Assembly: GCF_014322795.1 (NCBI RefSeq)
Contig: NZ_JAASTT010000003.1
Location: 174,267-238,266 of the forward strand
Source of the DNA: Paenilisteria portnoyi
GTDB lineage: Bacteria > Bacillota > Bacilli > Lactobacillales > Listeriaceae
Length of the DNA: 64,000 nt
Reading direction: 5' to 3'
Below, piece after piece: positions 1 through 8,502 of this stretch. Each line of letters opens with the position of its first letter. Position 1 is the first letter of the stretch. The notes beneath the pieces are model-generated. The model was not told where the DNA came from and did no database searches. It saw only the letters and a list, made by a program, of their open reading frames with translations. A program made the position numbers and the translations under genes.

Positions 1-99
1 GCAGGACTGCTATACTGGGGCGTCACAATCGTCATCGAACTAATCGCGTCACGCATAGACCGCAGAGCCACGGCCTATAACCAGGGAGGGATTGGATGA
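1..99 (+). CDS. Polar amino-acid ABC transporter permease, C-terminal end (partial)
   Basis: An open frame enters from the left edge and ends at TGA 97-99. It encodes 32 residues: a hydrophobic segment ([15 protein letters not shown]) followed by a basic tail (SRIDRR) and a polar end. This is how His/Glu/Gln-type ABC permeases (HisM/GlnP family) usually finish. The stop overlaps the start of the next gene as ATGA, the usual arrangement of a permease gene followed by its ATPase gene. Family assignment rests mainly on that context, because only the last membrane helix is visible. Confidence 0.7.
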   Translation, partial: AGLLYWGVTIVIELIASRIDRRATAYNQGGIG

Positions 100-905
100 T
101 ACGCTTACAAGGAATTAAAAAGCAATTCGGCGAACAAGAGGTGCTAAAAGGCATCGATTTAACAATCAACAAAGGCGAGGTGATCACGATTCTAGGCCCC
201 AGCGGCTCAGGGAAAACGACGCTTTTGCGCTGCCTCAATTACTTAGAAAAGCCAAATGGTGGCTTAATCGAAATCGGCGACGTGACGGTAGCTACCGAAA
301 AAGCGACGAAAAAAGATATCATAGCTTTGCGCAAACAAACCGCGATGGTATTCCAACATTACAATCTATTCGCGCATAAAACCGTGATTCAAAACGTGAT
401 GGAAGGACTGATTATCGCCCAAAAAGTCAAAAAAGCCGAAGCCCGCGAGCGTAGCGAAGCCATCCTCGTAAAAGTCGGACTCGGCGATAAATTCGATTTT
501 TACCCAAGCCAGCTTTCAGGTGGACAGCAACAACGCGTCGGCATTGCGCGAGCGCTCGTCCTAAATCCCGAAGTTATCCTATTTGACGAACCGACCTCGG
601 CACTCGATCCAGAGCTCGTCGGTGAAGTTTTAGCCGTGATCAAATCCATCGCGGAAGAAGGCATGACCATGGTTGTCGTCACGCACGAGATGCAATTCGC
701 GAAGGAAGTCTCCGATCATGTATTGTTCATGGCAGACGGCGTTGTGGTAGAAGAAGGAAGCCCGGCAGAATTATTCGGCGCACCGAAACAAGAACGAACC
801 CGCCAATTCTTGAAACGGATATCCGGTGATGTAGCCGTTCCACCAGTAGTTGTGCCACCAATAGAAGCGTGGATTGCGACACCTTCCAATCCAGCAGCAT
901 TCTGA
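96..905 (+). CDS. Polar amino-acid ABC transporter ATP-binding protein (GlnQ/TcyC type)
   Basis: This is the ATPase subunit that powers import of a polar amino acid (glutamine, cystine or similar) through the permease encoded just upstream. Visible motifs are Walker [10 protein letters not shown] (about residues 34-42), the signature [15 protein letters not shown] (about 141-155), Walker [14 protein letters not shown], and the switch histidine in VVTHEM. The family is normally about 240-250 residues. This one has 269, with an unusual Pro/Val-rich tail after residue 245 ([10 protein letters not shown]). The ATG overlaps the permease stop by four bases, with GGAGGG as RBS, so the two are translationally coupled. 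Substrate cannot be read from the ATPase. Confidence 0.9.
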   Translation: MIRLQGIKKQFGEQEVLKGIDLTINKGEVITILGPSGSGKTTLLRCLNYLEKPNGGLIEIGDVTVATEKATKKDIIALRKQTAMVFQHYNLFAHKTVIQNVMEGLIIAQKVKKAEARERSEAILVKVGLGDKFDFYPSQLSGGQQQRVGIARALVLNPEVILFDEPTSALDPELVGEVLAVIKSIAEEGMTMVVVTHEMQFAKEVSDHVLFMADGVVVEEGSPAELFGAPKQERTRQFLKRISGDVAVPPVVVPPIEAWIATPSNPAAF

Positions 906-914
906 ATTTTATTG

Positions 915-943
915 TTGAAAAAGAAACAAAAACAAGTTATAAT
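915..943 (+). promoter_or_regulatory. Promoter of the MarR gene with shared operator-like sequence
   Basis: TTGAAA (915-920) and TATAAT (938-943) are separated by 17 bp. The spacer and flanks (GAAACAAAAA, then AAGTTAT) are nearly identical to the promoter of the MFS gene at 1516-1544. The shared, non-consensus bases suggest that one regulator, probably the MarR protein itself, binds both. Confidence 0.7.
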
Positions 944-979
944 TGTCCTGAACGCACGAAGTAGGCAGGAGGGCAAGCC

Positions 980-1450
980 ATGAACAAGGAAGAAGAAATC
1001 ATGTCAGGCGTCAGGGATGTATTTAACAAAATGGCCTCGCTGAACAAGTCCAAGATGGAAGTGAGCCTCAAGGGATACAAATCGTCCGAAGTCCACGGCG
1101 TCGAATATATCGGAAAAATGACGGAGCCAAACGTGACAAAACTCGCGGAAGCCTTTTACATGACTCGAGGCGCCATCAGTAAATTAACGAAAAAACTCAT
1201 AGAAAAAGACCTCATCGAAAGCTATCAAAAAGCAGACAACAAGAAAGAAATCTATTTCCGCCTGACCACAAAAGGACAAGAAGTTTTCGATATCCACGAA
1301 ACGTTGCATAAAGAGTTCCAAGACCGTGATAAAGCCGTTTTCGAGCAAGTGACGGAGGAACAATTCAACGCCACGCTAAAATTTCTAAAAAACTACAGTA
1401 ACCATTTAGATGCGGAAATCCAAAAACAGAATGCAGATGACAAATCCTAA
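980..1450 (+). CDS. MarR family transcriptional regulator
   Basis: This is a 156-residue winged-helix regulator. The DNA-binding core is about residues 50-105: helix-turn-helix NVTKLAEAFYMTRGAISKLT, then the wing around KADNKKEIYFRLTTKGQ. An AGGAGG RBS lies at 967-972, eight bases before ATG 980; a second in-frame ATG at 1010 lacks one. A terminator follows directly, so it is probably monocistronic. MarR proteins usually repress themselves and a nearby exporter, and bind small phenolic or toxic ligands. The next gene is a drug-efflux-type MFS protein whose promoter carries the same sequence, so I infer local autoregulation and control of that exporter. Confidence 0.88.
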   Translation: MNKEEEIMSGVRDVFNKMASLNKSKMEVSLKGYKSSEVHGVEYIGKMTEPNVTKLAEAFYMTRGAISKLTKKLIEKDLIESYQKADNKKEIYFRLTTKGQEVFDIHETLHKEFQDRDKAVFEQVTEEQFNATLKFLKNYSNHLDAEIQKQNADDKS

Positions 1451-1457
1451 AAAAGCG

Positions 1458-1499
1458 AAACAGCTTAACTCTATATTCAGAGTCGCGGCTGTTTTTTTA
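1458..1499 (+). terminator. Rho-independent terminator after the MarR gene
   Basis: AAACAGC (1458-1464) pairs with GCTGTTT (1488-1494), with an inner ACTCT...AGAGT helix, and is followed by a run of T. Confidence 0.8.
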
Positions 1500-1515
1500 T
1501 TTCCTGAAAAATTTG

Positions 1516-1560
1516 TTGACAAGGAAACAAAAATAAGTTATTGTTTACCTGGAAACAAAA
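1516..1560 (+). promoter_or_regulatory. Promoter and putative MarR operator of the MFS exporter
   Basis: TTGACA (1516-1521), a 17-bp spacer and TATTGT (1539-1544) form a strong promoter. GGAAACAAAA occurs twice, at 1523-1532 and 1551-1560. TTGTTT (1541-1546) and AAACAA (1553-1558) form a near-palindrome over the -10 and start region. The spacer matches the MarR gene promoter at 915-943 almost base for base. Confidence 0.72.
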
Positions 1561-1585
1561 TAACGCCTCTTAAGGAGAGAAATCA

Positions 1586-2818
1586 ATGTCAGAAATCAAA
1601 TCAAACAACAAGCAACCAATCGTCAACAAGCACGCCTTAGTATTCGGCCTTATCTCTGTATTTCTTATCGGAATCGGATTCAGCATTATCACACCAGTCA
1701 TCCCGTTCTTAGTACAGCCTTATATAACTCATCCCGGAGATCAAGCAATGGTCGTGACCTTACTCATGTCCGTTTACGCCGTCTGCATGTTCTTTTCTGC
1801 CCCAGTGCTCGGTGCTCTAAGTGACAGATACGGACGCCGCCCTATACTCATCGTCAGTTTACTCGGCGCTGCTATCGGATTCTTCGTTTTCGGAATCGGC
1901 GGAGCGCTATGGGTACTATTCGCAGGACGCATTATCGAAGGCATAACAGGCGGTAGCATCAGCACCATTTTCGCCTATTTTGCCGATATCACGCCTCCCG
2001 AACAGCGCACGAAATACTTCGGCTGGGTAAGCGCGATGGCAGGCGCTGGTTCTATCATGGGTCCAACCATCGGCGGGCTACTCGCAACCAGTTTCGGCTA
2101 CACCGCCCCACTTTACTTCGGCGCGGTTATCGCACTACTGAACATGATTTACGGATTCTTCTTCATGCCAGAAAGCCTCCACGCAAAAAATAGACTCGAA
2201 AAAATCACACCAGCGCGACTGAATCCATTTTTGCAACTTTTCAACATATTATCCATCAAAAACTTAAACCGACTGCTTATCGCGGCGTTCCTACTGTGGG
2301 TACCAAGCGGATCACTACAAGCCATCATGTCCCAATTCACCATCGACACATTCAACTGGAAACCAGCGCTCATCGGACTCGTATTTTCCATCATGGGCTT
2401 CCAAGACATCATTTCACAAGCCTTCATCATGCCCCAACTCTTGAAAAAGCTCAGTGACAAGCACATCGCGATGTTAGGAATGGGCGCCGAGCTCGTGGGT
2501 TACGCGTTCATCGCCACATCAACATTGGTCGCATCCGTGCCACTTTTCATCATTGGATTCTTCGTATTTGGCTTCGGTGATTCGGTATTCGGACCATCAT
2601 TCAACGGTATGCTATCCAAATCAGTCAATGCGAGCGAACAAGGCCGGATTCAAGGTGGCAGCCAGTCCATTCAATCGCTAGCCAGAATCATCGGGCCCGT
2701 ACTCGGAGGCGCCATCTACGTATCACTCGGACACGCAGCGCCAGCCGTGATGGGCGTTATCCTACTCGCTGCGGCAATCCTGGTTCTATACAAAGCAAAA
2801 CAGGTCAGCGCACAATAA
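1586..2818 (+). CDS. MFS multidrug/tetracycline-type efflux transporter
   Basis: A 410-residue integral membrane protein with about 12 hydrophobic segments. Major facilitator motif A is clear in the loop between helices 2 and 3 (GALSDRYGRRPILIVSLLG, about residues 72-90). The protein resembles the TetA/MdtG-like drug:H+ antiporter branch, which exports small hydrophobic compounds using the proton gradient. ATG 1586 follows an AAGGAGAG RBS. The promoter is shared in sequence with the preceding MarR gene, making a classic regulator-exporter pair. Substrate is unknown. No gene follows closely on the same strand, so it is probably transcribed alone. Confidence 0.85.
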   Translation: MSEIKSNNKQPIVNKHALVFGLISVFLIGIGFSIITPVIPFLVQPYITHPGDQAMVVTLLMSVYAVCMFFSAPVLGALSDRYGRRPILIVSLLGAAIGFFVFGIGGALWVLFAGRIIEGITGGSISTIFAYFADITPPEQRTKYFGWVSAMAGAGSIMGPTIGGLLATSFGYTAPLYFGAVIALLNMIYGFFFMPESLHAKNRLEKITPARLNPFLQLFNILSIKNLNRLLIAAFLLWVPSGSLQAIMSQFTIDTFNWKPALIGLVFSIMGFQDIISQAFIMPQLLKKLSDKHIAMLGMGAELVGYAFIATSTLVASVPLFIIGFFVFGFGDSVFGPSFNGMLSKSVNASEQGRIQGGSQSIQSLARIIGPVLGGAIYVSLGHAAPAVMGVILLAAAILVLYKAKQVSAQ

Positions 2819-2903
2819 AAAATGAGAACCTGATTTCTGTAGTTATACAATAATAGAAAATACATGACCGCTATTGTTAATGACGTAAAAGAGGTTTAAC
2901 TGC

Positions 2904-2909
2904 TATAAT
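2904..2909 (+). promoter_or_regulatory. -10 element upstream of deoR
   Basis: TATAAT at 2904-2909 lies 44 bp before the deoR start. The -35 region around 2879-2886 (AATGACGT) is poor, so the promoter is probably weak. Confidence 0.45.
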
Positions 2910-2952
2910 AAAAGCGAGCATAGTTCTAATTTGTTAGAAATGAGGAAACCCA

Positions 2953-3888
2953 ATGGATAAACAAAAACAGCAGCTAAGCATTGAAGTAGCGCGACTTTAC
3001 TATCAATCCGACTACAGCCAGCAAGAAATCGCCAGCCAACTCGGCATTTCGCGTCCAACTGTATCCCGACTTTTGCAATTTGCCAAAGAAAGTGGTTATG
3101 TTGAGATTAAAGTTACCGATCCATTCGCTGATTTGGACGCGCTGGGAGCTGCACTCAAAGAAAAATATAACTTGAAAGAGGCACATGTCGTCTTTTCCCC
3201 AACTACTGAATATACGACGATTACCGATTTTCTCAGCAAAAAGGGCGCTGAATACCTAGAAGAAACCGTCAAAAATGGCGATATTCTTGGTGTGAGTTGG
3301 GGAACAACAATGTACGAAGTCGCGAAAAAAATCCGTCCACAAGATGTACGCGGCGTTGAAGTTATTCAATTAAAAGGCGGGATTAGCCATTCTAACGTCA
3401 ACACCTACGCATCCGAAACGATTTCCTTATTCGCCGAAAATTTCCAAACGATGCCGCGCCATTTACCGCTTCCTGTTATTTTCGACAACGCGACTGTCAA
3501 AGAAATGGTGGAACAAGACCGGCATATTCACCATATTATAGAGATGGGGAAACAAGCGAATATCGCCGTTTTTACAGTAGGAACCGTCCGTGATGAAGCG
3601 CTTCTTTTCCGACTTGGTTATTTCAATGAATCCGAGAAAAAACTGCTAAAAACAACCGGCGTTGGTGACATTTGCTCCCGTTTCTACGATAAAGACGGTC
3701 AGATTTGTAGCGTCGAAATTGATGCTCGTACAATCGGCATTGAACTTGAATCACTCAAGCAAAAAGAGCGCTCGATTCTGATTGCTGGTGGAGCTAGGAA
3801 AGTTGCCGCGATTCATGGTGCGCTTCAAGGAGAATATGCTAATATCCTCATCACCGACCAGTTTACTGCGAAAGAATTAGTACAGTAG
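2953..3888 (+). CDS. deoR: Deoxyribonucleoside regulator DeoR (SorC/DeoR family)
   Basis: A 311-residue repressor of the SorC family, close in size to B. subtilis DeoR. The N-terminus carries a helix-turn-helix (YSQQEIASQLGISRPTVSRLL, about residues 21-41). The remainder is the sugar-phosphate-binding domain, with SWGTTMYEV and ILIAGGARK segments typical of the family. Known members release DNA on binding deoxyribose-5-phosphate. The next gene is deoC, which consumes that inducer, and a sequence matching the B. subtilis DeoR operator lies between them. GAGGAAA before ATG 2953 is the RBS. Assignment is strong because sequence, neighbour and operator all agree. Confidence 0.9.
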   Translation: MDKQKQQLSIEVARLYYQSDYSQQEIASQLGISRPTVSRLLQFAKESGYVEIKVTDPFADLDALGAALKEKYNLKEAHVVFSPTTEYTTITDFLSKKGAEYLEETVKNGDILGVSWGTTMYEVAKKIRPQDVRGVEVIQLKGGISHSNVNTYASETISLFAENFQTMPRHLPLPVIFDNATVKEMVEQDRHIHHIIEMGKQANIAVFTVGTVRDEALLFRLGYFNESEKKLLKTTGVGDICSRFYDKDGQICSVEIDARTIGIELESLKQKERSILIAGGARKVAAIHGALQGEYANILITDQFTAKELVQ

Positions 3889-3905
3889 AAGAAAATTATT
3901 AATTC

Positions 3906-3959
3906 GTCTGAACATAATTTCAAATATAACTTTACAAATGTTCAACGATGTATTATGAT
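3906..3959 (+). promoter_or_regulatory. deoC promoter with DeoR operator
   Basis: TTTACA (3931-3936), a 17-bp spacer and TATGAT (3954-3959) form the promoter. Just upstream, TGAACATAATTTCA (3909-3922) is a near-palindrome, and GTTCAA (3940-3945) repeats its right half between -35 and -10. From established work as I recall it, the B. subtilis DeoR site has exactly this layout: a palindrome near -60 to -43 plus a half-site repeat between the promoter hexamers. Confidence 0.75.
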
Positions 3960-3993
3960 GAAGACAAATAATAGAAAAGCGAGGAGATTAATC

Positions 3994-4668
3994 ATGACGA
4001 ATATCGCCAAAATGATCGACCATACAGCTTTAAAACCAGAAACAACGAAGGAAATGATTCTAAAATTAACGGCAGAAGCGAAACAATATAATTTTGCATC
4101 TGTATGTGTAAACCCAACTTGGATTGAGCTAGCACATGAACAATTAGCTGGAACAGGTGTGGACGTATGTACGGTTATCGGCTTCCCACTTGGCGCTAAT
4201 ACAAGCGTTACCAAGGCATTCGAAGCAGCAGACGCTATCCAAAAAGGCGCGACAGAAGTCGACATGGTCATCAATATGGGTGCCCTAAAAGACAAAAACG
4301 ACGCGCTAGTTGAGTCTGACATTAAAGCCGTTGTCGATGCAGCCAAAGGAAAAGCTTTAGTTAAAGTCATTATCGAAACGTGCCTATTAACTGACGAAGA
4401 AAAAGAGCGTGCATGCCGTTTAGCGGTAGCTGCAGGAACTGATTTCGTCAAAACATCGACAGGATTTTCAACTGGTGGCGCAACAGCCGAAGATATCGCG
4501 TTAATGCGCAAAACAGTTGGACCAAATATCGGCGTGAAAGCATCAGGTGGAATCCGCACAAAAGAAGACGTGGATAAGATGATTGAAGCGGGCGCGACTC
4601 GTATCGGAGCAAGCGCTGGCGTGTCGATTGTTTCAGGAAATGACGCAAATCCAAAAGATAACTATTAA
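3994..4668 (+). CDS. deoC: Deoxyribose-phosphate aldolase
   Basis: DeoC cleaves 2-deoxyribose-5-phosphate to glyceraldehyde-3-phosphate and acetaldehyde in the cytoplasm. It is the last step of deoxynucleoside breakdown. The 224 residues match the family. Key residues are visible: the Schiff-base lysine in DFVKTSTGF, the second lysine in GVKASGGIR, and the cysteine-containing [11 protein letters not shown] strand. The C-terminal Tyr (NPKDNY) is also typical. A longer frame opens at 3955, but GAGGAG at 3981-3986 places the real start at ATG 3994. It lies downstream of its own DeoR-type operator, so expression should be induced by deoxynucleosides. Confidence 0.95.
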   Translation: MTNIAKMIDHTALKPETTKEMILKLTAEAKQYNFASVCVNPTWIELAHEQLAGTGVDVCTVIGFPLGANTSVTKAFEAADAIQKGATEVDMVINMGALKDKNDALVESDIKAVVDAAKGKALVKVIIETCLLTDEEKERACRLAVAAGTDFVKTSTGFSTGGATAEDIALMRKTVGPNIGVKASGGIRTKEDVDKMIEAGATRIGASAGVSIVSGNDANPKDNY

Positions 4669-4734
4669 CAAAATCACCGAAATGTGGCATGATGGAGGAG
4701 AAGTAATTTTTCCTGTGAAAAGAGGCGAGCCACA

Positions 4735-5748
4735 TTGAGTGCGACGATTCGAGATATTGCAGAAAAAACGGGTGTTTCGATTACGACTATTTCCCAGATC
4801 CTAAACGGTAAAGGAAGTCGTTTTAGCGAAGCAACGCGTAATAAAGTGTTTCAAACCGCAAAAGATTTAGCCTATAAACCGAACTTTTTTGCGAAAAATA
4901 TGGTGACGAATCGGACAAATACGATCGGCATGATTGTACCGGAAGTAACGGACCCATTTTTTTCGCAGATGGTCAAGGGCGCAGAGGACTATTTGAACGC
5001 GCATGATTACATGATTTTACTGTGTAACTCTTCGCAGGACAGTACGCGTGAGGACTTGTATGTCGAAGAGCTTTTACATCGTGCCGTGGATGGTTTGATA
5101 ATCGCGAGTCCGAATATTTTAGCGTCAAACGTGTTCACTCAACTGGAAGCGCTACATAAACCGTACATTTTGCTCGATCGCAAACGACATCATCGCGAGG
5201 AAGGCAATATTTTTATCGATGATTATGAAGGCGGATACATGGCGACCGAACATCTTCTATCACTCGGACACACGAAAATTGGAATTATCACATCAGACGA
5301 TTCTTTTTATTCGGTAGAAGAACGTTTGCAAGGCTATCAAGCATCCTTGAAGGAACACGGAATAACAGGCTCACCAGATTGGATTATGGCAGGCGACCAA
5401 ACGATGGCGGGCGGCTATGTTGCATCGAAAAAGCTACTAGCATCGACGGATATTACAGCATTATTCGTAACAAACGATCAGATGGCGGCGGGGACTTACC
5501 GCGCAGCGCTTGAACTCGGCATCAGCATTCCAGACGACCTCTCGATCATCGGTTTCGACGACATCGAGCTCGCAGAATACATGGCACCAACTTTGACTAC
5601 CATTCGCCAACCCATCTACAACATTGGCAAAACCGCAGCCAAATATCTACTAAAAGCCATACAAAACCCAACCGAAAAAATGCCCAACAAAAAAATGCCA
5701 CTAGACCTCATAATTCGCCAAAGCACGAAAAAAAGTGTGGTAGAATAA
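4735..5748 (+). CDS. LacI family transcriptional regulator
   Basis: A 337-residue LacI/GalR protein. The N-terminal headpiece ATIRDIAEKTGVSITTISQI (residues 3-22) and hinge helix region are followed by a periplasmic-binding-protein-like effector domain (IGMIVPEVTDPFFSQM from about residue 63). It resembles RbsR-type pentose or nucleoside regulators. Translation begins at TTG 4735 with GAGGCGAG as RBS. Its position between deoC and the nupC-deoB-pdp operon, and the two identical LacI-like operators before nupC, suggest it represses that operon in response to a ribose or nucleoside-derived ligand. That target is inference. Confidence 0.85.
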   Translation: MSATIRDIAEKTGVSITTISQILNGKGSRFSEATRNKVFQTAKDLAYKPNFFAKNMVTNRTNTIGMIVPEVTDPFFSQMVKGAEDYLNAHDYMILLCNSSQDSTREDLYVEELLHRAVDGLIIASPNILASNVFTQLEALHKPYILLDRKRHHREEGNIFIDDYEGGYMATEHLLSLGHTKIGIITSDDSFYSVEERLQGYQASLKEHGITGSPDWIMAGDQTMAGGYVASKKLLASTDITALFVTNDQMAAGTYRAALELGISIPDDLSIIGFDDIELAEYMAPTLTTIRQPIYNIGKTAAKYLLKAIQNPTEKMPNKKMPLDLIIRQSTKKSVVE

Positions 5749-5803
5749 AACGCAAAATAAAAAGAGTCACAGAAAACCCGCCCAACAAGATATCCCGCCA
5801 CGC

Positions 5804-5928
5804 CTCCGTGTGCTCACAAATGCTTAGATTCTAGGCAAAGTCGAGCACTGGAGCGGAGCATACTAAGGTATGTGAGCACCAGCGCGCAGACTTTAACGAC
5901 GAAGATGAGTATTTGTGAGCACACGGAG
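5804..5928. repeat. Intergenic element with long inverted arms, family E1, copy 1
   Basis: Perfect 18-bp arms at 5804-5821 (CTCCGTGTGCTCACAAAT) and 5911-5928 enclose a core with smaller helices, including CATAC...GTATG. The core (TGCTTAG..CTAGGCAAA..CGAGCAC..AGCGGA..TTTAACGACG) matches the reverse complement of the element at 40376-40500, although the outer arms differ in sequence. It contains no open frame. It sits after the LacI gene and may serve as its 3' end. Confidence 0.75.
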
Positions 5929-5940
5929 AGAGGATATTGT

Positions 5941-6055
5941 TTCACTTGGGGGGAAATTGATGATATACTACTAAAAGTAAACCGTTTTACTTTTTCGGAA
6001 GCTAAATGTAAACGCTTGCTGAAAAGGTGTAACCATTATTAGTAAACCGTTTTAC
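5941..6055 (+). promoter_or_regulatory. nupC operon promoter with two identical LacI-type operators and a cre-like site
   Basis: GTAAACCGTTTTAC occurs twice, at 5977-5990 and 6042-6055, starting 65 bp apart. It has the central CG and inverted halves of a LacI-family operator. A promoter TTCACT (5941-5946), 17 bp, TATACT (5964-5969) lies just upstream of the first site. TGTAAACGCTTGCT (6007-6020) resembles a CcpA cre site with two mismatches. Two spaced operators suggest repression by looping. Confidence 0.7.
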
Positions 6056-6104
6056 CGAACATAGCAATGATTGTTTCATACTTTAAATTATTGGGGGATT
6101 CATA

Positions 6105-7286
6105 ATGAAATATCTAATTGGTATTATTGGCTTGATTGTTGTTCTAGGCATCGCTTGGATTGCGAGTAACGACCGCAGAAAAGTGAAATTTAGACCGATT
6201 ATCATCATGATTGTATTACAGTTCATTTTAGGATTTATCTTGCTGAACACAAGCGCGGGGAACTGGCTTATCGGTGGAATTGCAGACGGTTTTGGGAAAC
6301 TATTATCGTACGCTGCTGAAGGTGTGAATTTTGTATTCGGAGGGCTTGTTAACACAGATCAAATGTCCTTTTTCCTAAGTGTGTTATTGCCGATTGTCTT
6401 TATTTCGGCGCTCATCGGGATCTTGCAACACTGGCGTATCCTGCCGTTTATCATCAAATATATCGGCCTTGCGCTGAGTAAAATCAACGGAATGGGGAAA
6501 CTAGAATCATATAACGCGGTTGCTTCTGCGATTCTTGGACAATCCGAAGTTTTCATTTCCGTGAAAAAAGAACTTGGTTTACTGCCAAAACATCGTCTAT
6601 ACACGCTTTGTGCGTCCGCGATGTCGACCGTTTCTATGAGCATCGTCGGCTCTTATATGGTACTCTTGAAGCCAGAGTATGTCGTAACTGCGCTAGTTCT
6701 TAACCTATTCGGCGGTTTCATTATCGCTTCGATTGTCAATCCATACGAAGTCACCGAACAAGAAGATATTCTCGAAGTCAAAGAAGAGGCCAAACAGAGC
6801 TTTTTCGAAGTATTAGGCGAGTACATTATGGACGGTTTCAAAGTAGCGATCACGGTTGCTGCGATGCTGATTGGATTCGTTGCGATTATCGCGATGATTA
6901 ACGCGATTTTCAGTGGTATTTTTGGACTTTCTTTCCAAGATTTACTCGGTTACGTTTTTGCACCGTTTGCGTTCCTAGTTGGTGTTCCGTGGAATGAAGC
7001 GGTTCACGCAGGAAGCATCATGGCAACGAAAATGGTATCCAATGAATTCGTCGCCATGACCGATTTAGCAAACGGGAACTTCCACTTCTCAGGCAGAACA
7101 ACCGCGATTGTATCCGTATTCCTAGTATCTTTCGCGAACTTTTCATCCATCGGTATTATCGCTGGAGCAGTCAAAAGCTTGAACGACAAGCAAGGTATCG
7201 TTGTCGCTCGCTTCGGTTTGAAACTGTTATTTGGCGCCACATTAGTTAGTTTCTTAACGGCCACAATCGTTGGCTTAATCTATTAA
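6105..7286 (+). CDS. nupC: Concentrative nucleoside transporter NupC
   Basis: A 393-residue cation-coupled nucleoside importer of the CNT family, located in the cytoplasmic membrane. It has the expected hydrophobic N-terminal pair of helices, a gate domain and a conserved core ([17 protein letters not shown], about residues 132-148), followed by the [12 protein letters not shown] segment typical of NupC. GGGGGAT before ATG 6105 is the RBS. It is the first gene of nupC-deoB-pdp, with 14 bp to deoB. Together the three genes import a nucleoside, split it and move the phosphate on the pentose. Regulation is probably by the upstream LacI protein. Confidence 0.93.
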   Translation: MKYLIGIIGLIVVLGIAWIASNDRRKVKFRPIIIMIVLQFILGFILLNTSAGNWLIGGIADGFGKLLSYAAEGVNFVFGGLVNTDQMSFFLSVLLPIVFISALIGILQHWRILPFIIKYIGLALSKINGMGKLESYNAVASAILGQSEVFISVKKELGLLPKHRLYTLCASAMSTVSMSIVGSYMVLLKPEYVVTALVLNLFGGFIIASIVNPYEVTEQEDILEVKEEAKQSFFEVLGEYIMDGFKVAITVAAMLIGFVAIIAMINAIFSGIFGLSFQDLLGYVFAPFAFLVGVPWNEAVHAGSIMATKMVSNEFVAMTDLANGNFHFSGRTTAIVSVFLVSFANFSSIGIIAGAVKSLNDKQGIVVARFGLKLLFGATLVSFLTATIVGLIY

Positions 7287-7300
7287 GGAGGTTTTTGAAA

Positions 7301-8482
7301 ATGGCATTTAAAAGAATTCACGTTGTAGTTATGGACTCGGTGGGTATTGGGGAAGCGCCAGACGCGGCACAATTTGACGATTTTGACGTTGATACGTTAA
7401 GGCATATTGCACGCGAAAAAGGAGGGCTAAAAATGCCGAATATGGCGATGCTTGGTCTCTCTAATATTCGTGAAATCCAAGGCGTACCAGTGGCCGACAA
7501 ACCACAAGCCTACTTCACAAAAATGCAAGAAACGTCCGCAGGCAAAGACACGATGACTGGACATTGGGAAATCATGGGGCTTTACATCGACACACCATTC
7601 CGCGTTTTTCCAGATGGATTCCCAGATGAACTTATCCAAAAAATTGAGGACTTCTCTGGTCGTAAAGTTATCGGGAATAAGCCGGCAAGTGGTACGGAAA
7701 TCATGGAAGAGCTTGGCGAAGAACAGCTGGCGACAGGTGCTTTGATCGTTTATACATCCGCGGATTCCGTGTTGCAAATTGCTGCGAACGAAGAATTGAT
7801 TCCACTCGAAGAATTGTATCGTATTTGTGAATATTGCCGCGAAATTACGCGTGATGAGCCTTACATGCTGGGTCGTATTATCGCCCGTCCTTTTGTTGGT
7901 AAAACAGCGAAAACGTTCGAACGTACGTCCAACCGTCACGATTACGCGCTAAAACCATTTGATAAAACGGTGATGGATCATTTGAAAGATGGCGGTCTAG
8001 ACTCAATCGCACTCGGTAAAATCTCGGATATTTTTGATGATGAAGGCGTAACGAGATCGATTCGCACGAAGTCGAATATGGACGGCATGGATAAATTTAT
8101 CGACCTTTTGACCGAAGATTTCCATGGTATGAGTTTCCTAAACTTGGTTGATTTTGATGCGTTATTTGGACACCGTCGCGACCCAATCGGTTATGGGGAT
8201 GCGCTAGAAGCATTCGATGCGAGACTTCCAGAAGTGTTCGCGAACATGCAAGAAGACGATTTGCTACTTATCACAGCCGATCACGGAAACGACCCAACAT
8301 ACCGCGGCACCGACCACACACGCGAATACGTGCCACTTTTAGCTTATTCAAAACAATTCAAAGACGGCGGCAAAGAACTCGATTTGCGCAAAACATTCTC
8401 CGATTTAGGCGCAACTGTCGCAGATAATTTTAAAGTAAAAATGCCTGAGTACGGTACAAGCTTCCTAAACGACTTAAAATAA
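7301..8482 (+). CDS. deoB: Phosphopentomutase
   Basis: DeoB interconverts (deoxy)ribose-1-phosphate and -5-phosphate, linking nucleoside phosphorylase products to DeoC or the pentose phosphate pathway. The 393 residues match the family. Visible alkaline-phosphatase-fold metal ligands are the early Asp in [13 protein letters not shown] and the C-terminal [19 protein letters not shown] cluster. The phosphoacceptor Thr lies in [14 protein letters not shown] at 7295 is in frame, but AAGGAGGT at 7285-7292 sits eight bases from ATG 7301, so I take the ATG. It is central in the nupC-deoB-pdp operon. Confidence 0.95.
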   Translation: MAFKRIHVVVMDSVGIGEAPDAAQFDDFDVDTLRHIAREKGGLKMPNMAMLGLSNIREIQGVPVADKPQAYFTKMQETSAGKDTMTGHWEIMGLYIDTPFRVFPDGFPDELIQKIEDFSGRKVIGNKPASGTEIMEELGEEQLATGALIVYTSADSVLQIAANEELIPLEELYRICEYCREITRDEPYMLGRIIARPFVGKTAKTFERTSNRHDYALKPFDKTVMDHLKDGGLDSIALGKISDIFDDEGVTRSIRTKSNMDGMDKFIDLLTEDFHGMSFLNLVDFDALFGHRRDPIGYGDALEAFDARLPEVFANMQEDDLLLITADHGNDPTYRGTDHTREYVPLLAYSKQFKDGGKELDLRKTFSDLGATVADNFKVKMPEYGTSFLNDLK

Positions 8483-8502
8483 AAAAGGATTGGTGAACTA
8501 AA

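Noticed and set aside
3942..4559. 205-codon frame opposite deoC
   Set aside because: It is antisense to deoC, whose identity is certain.
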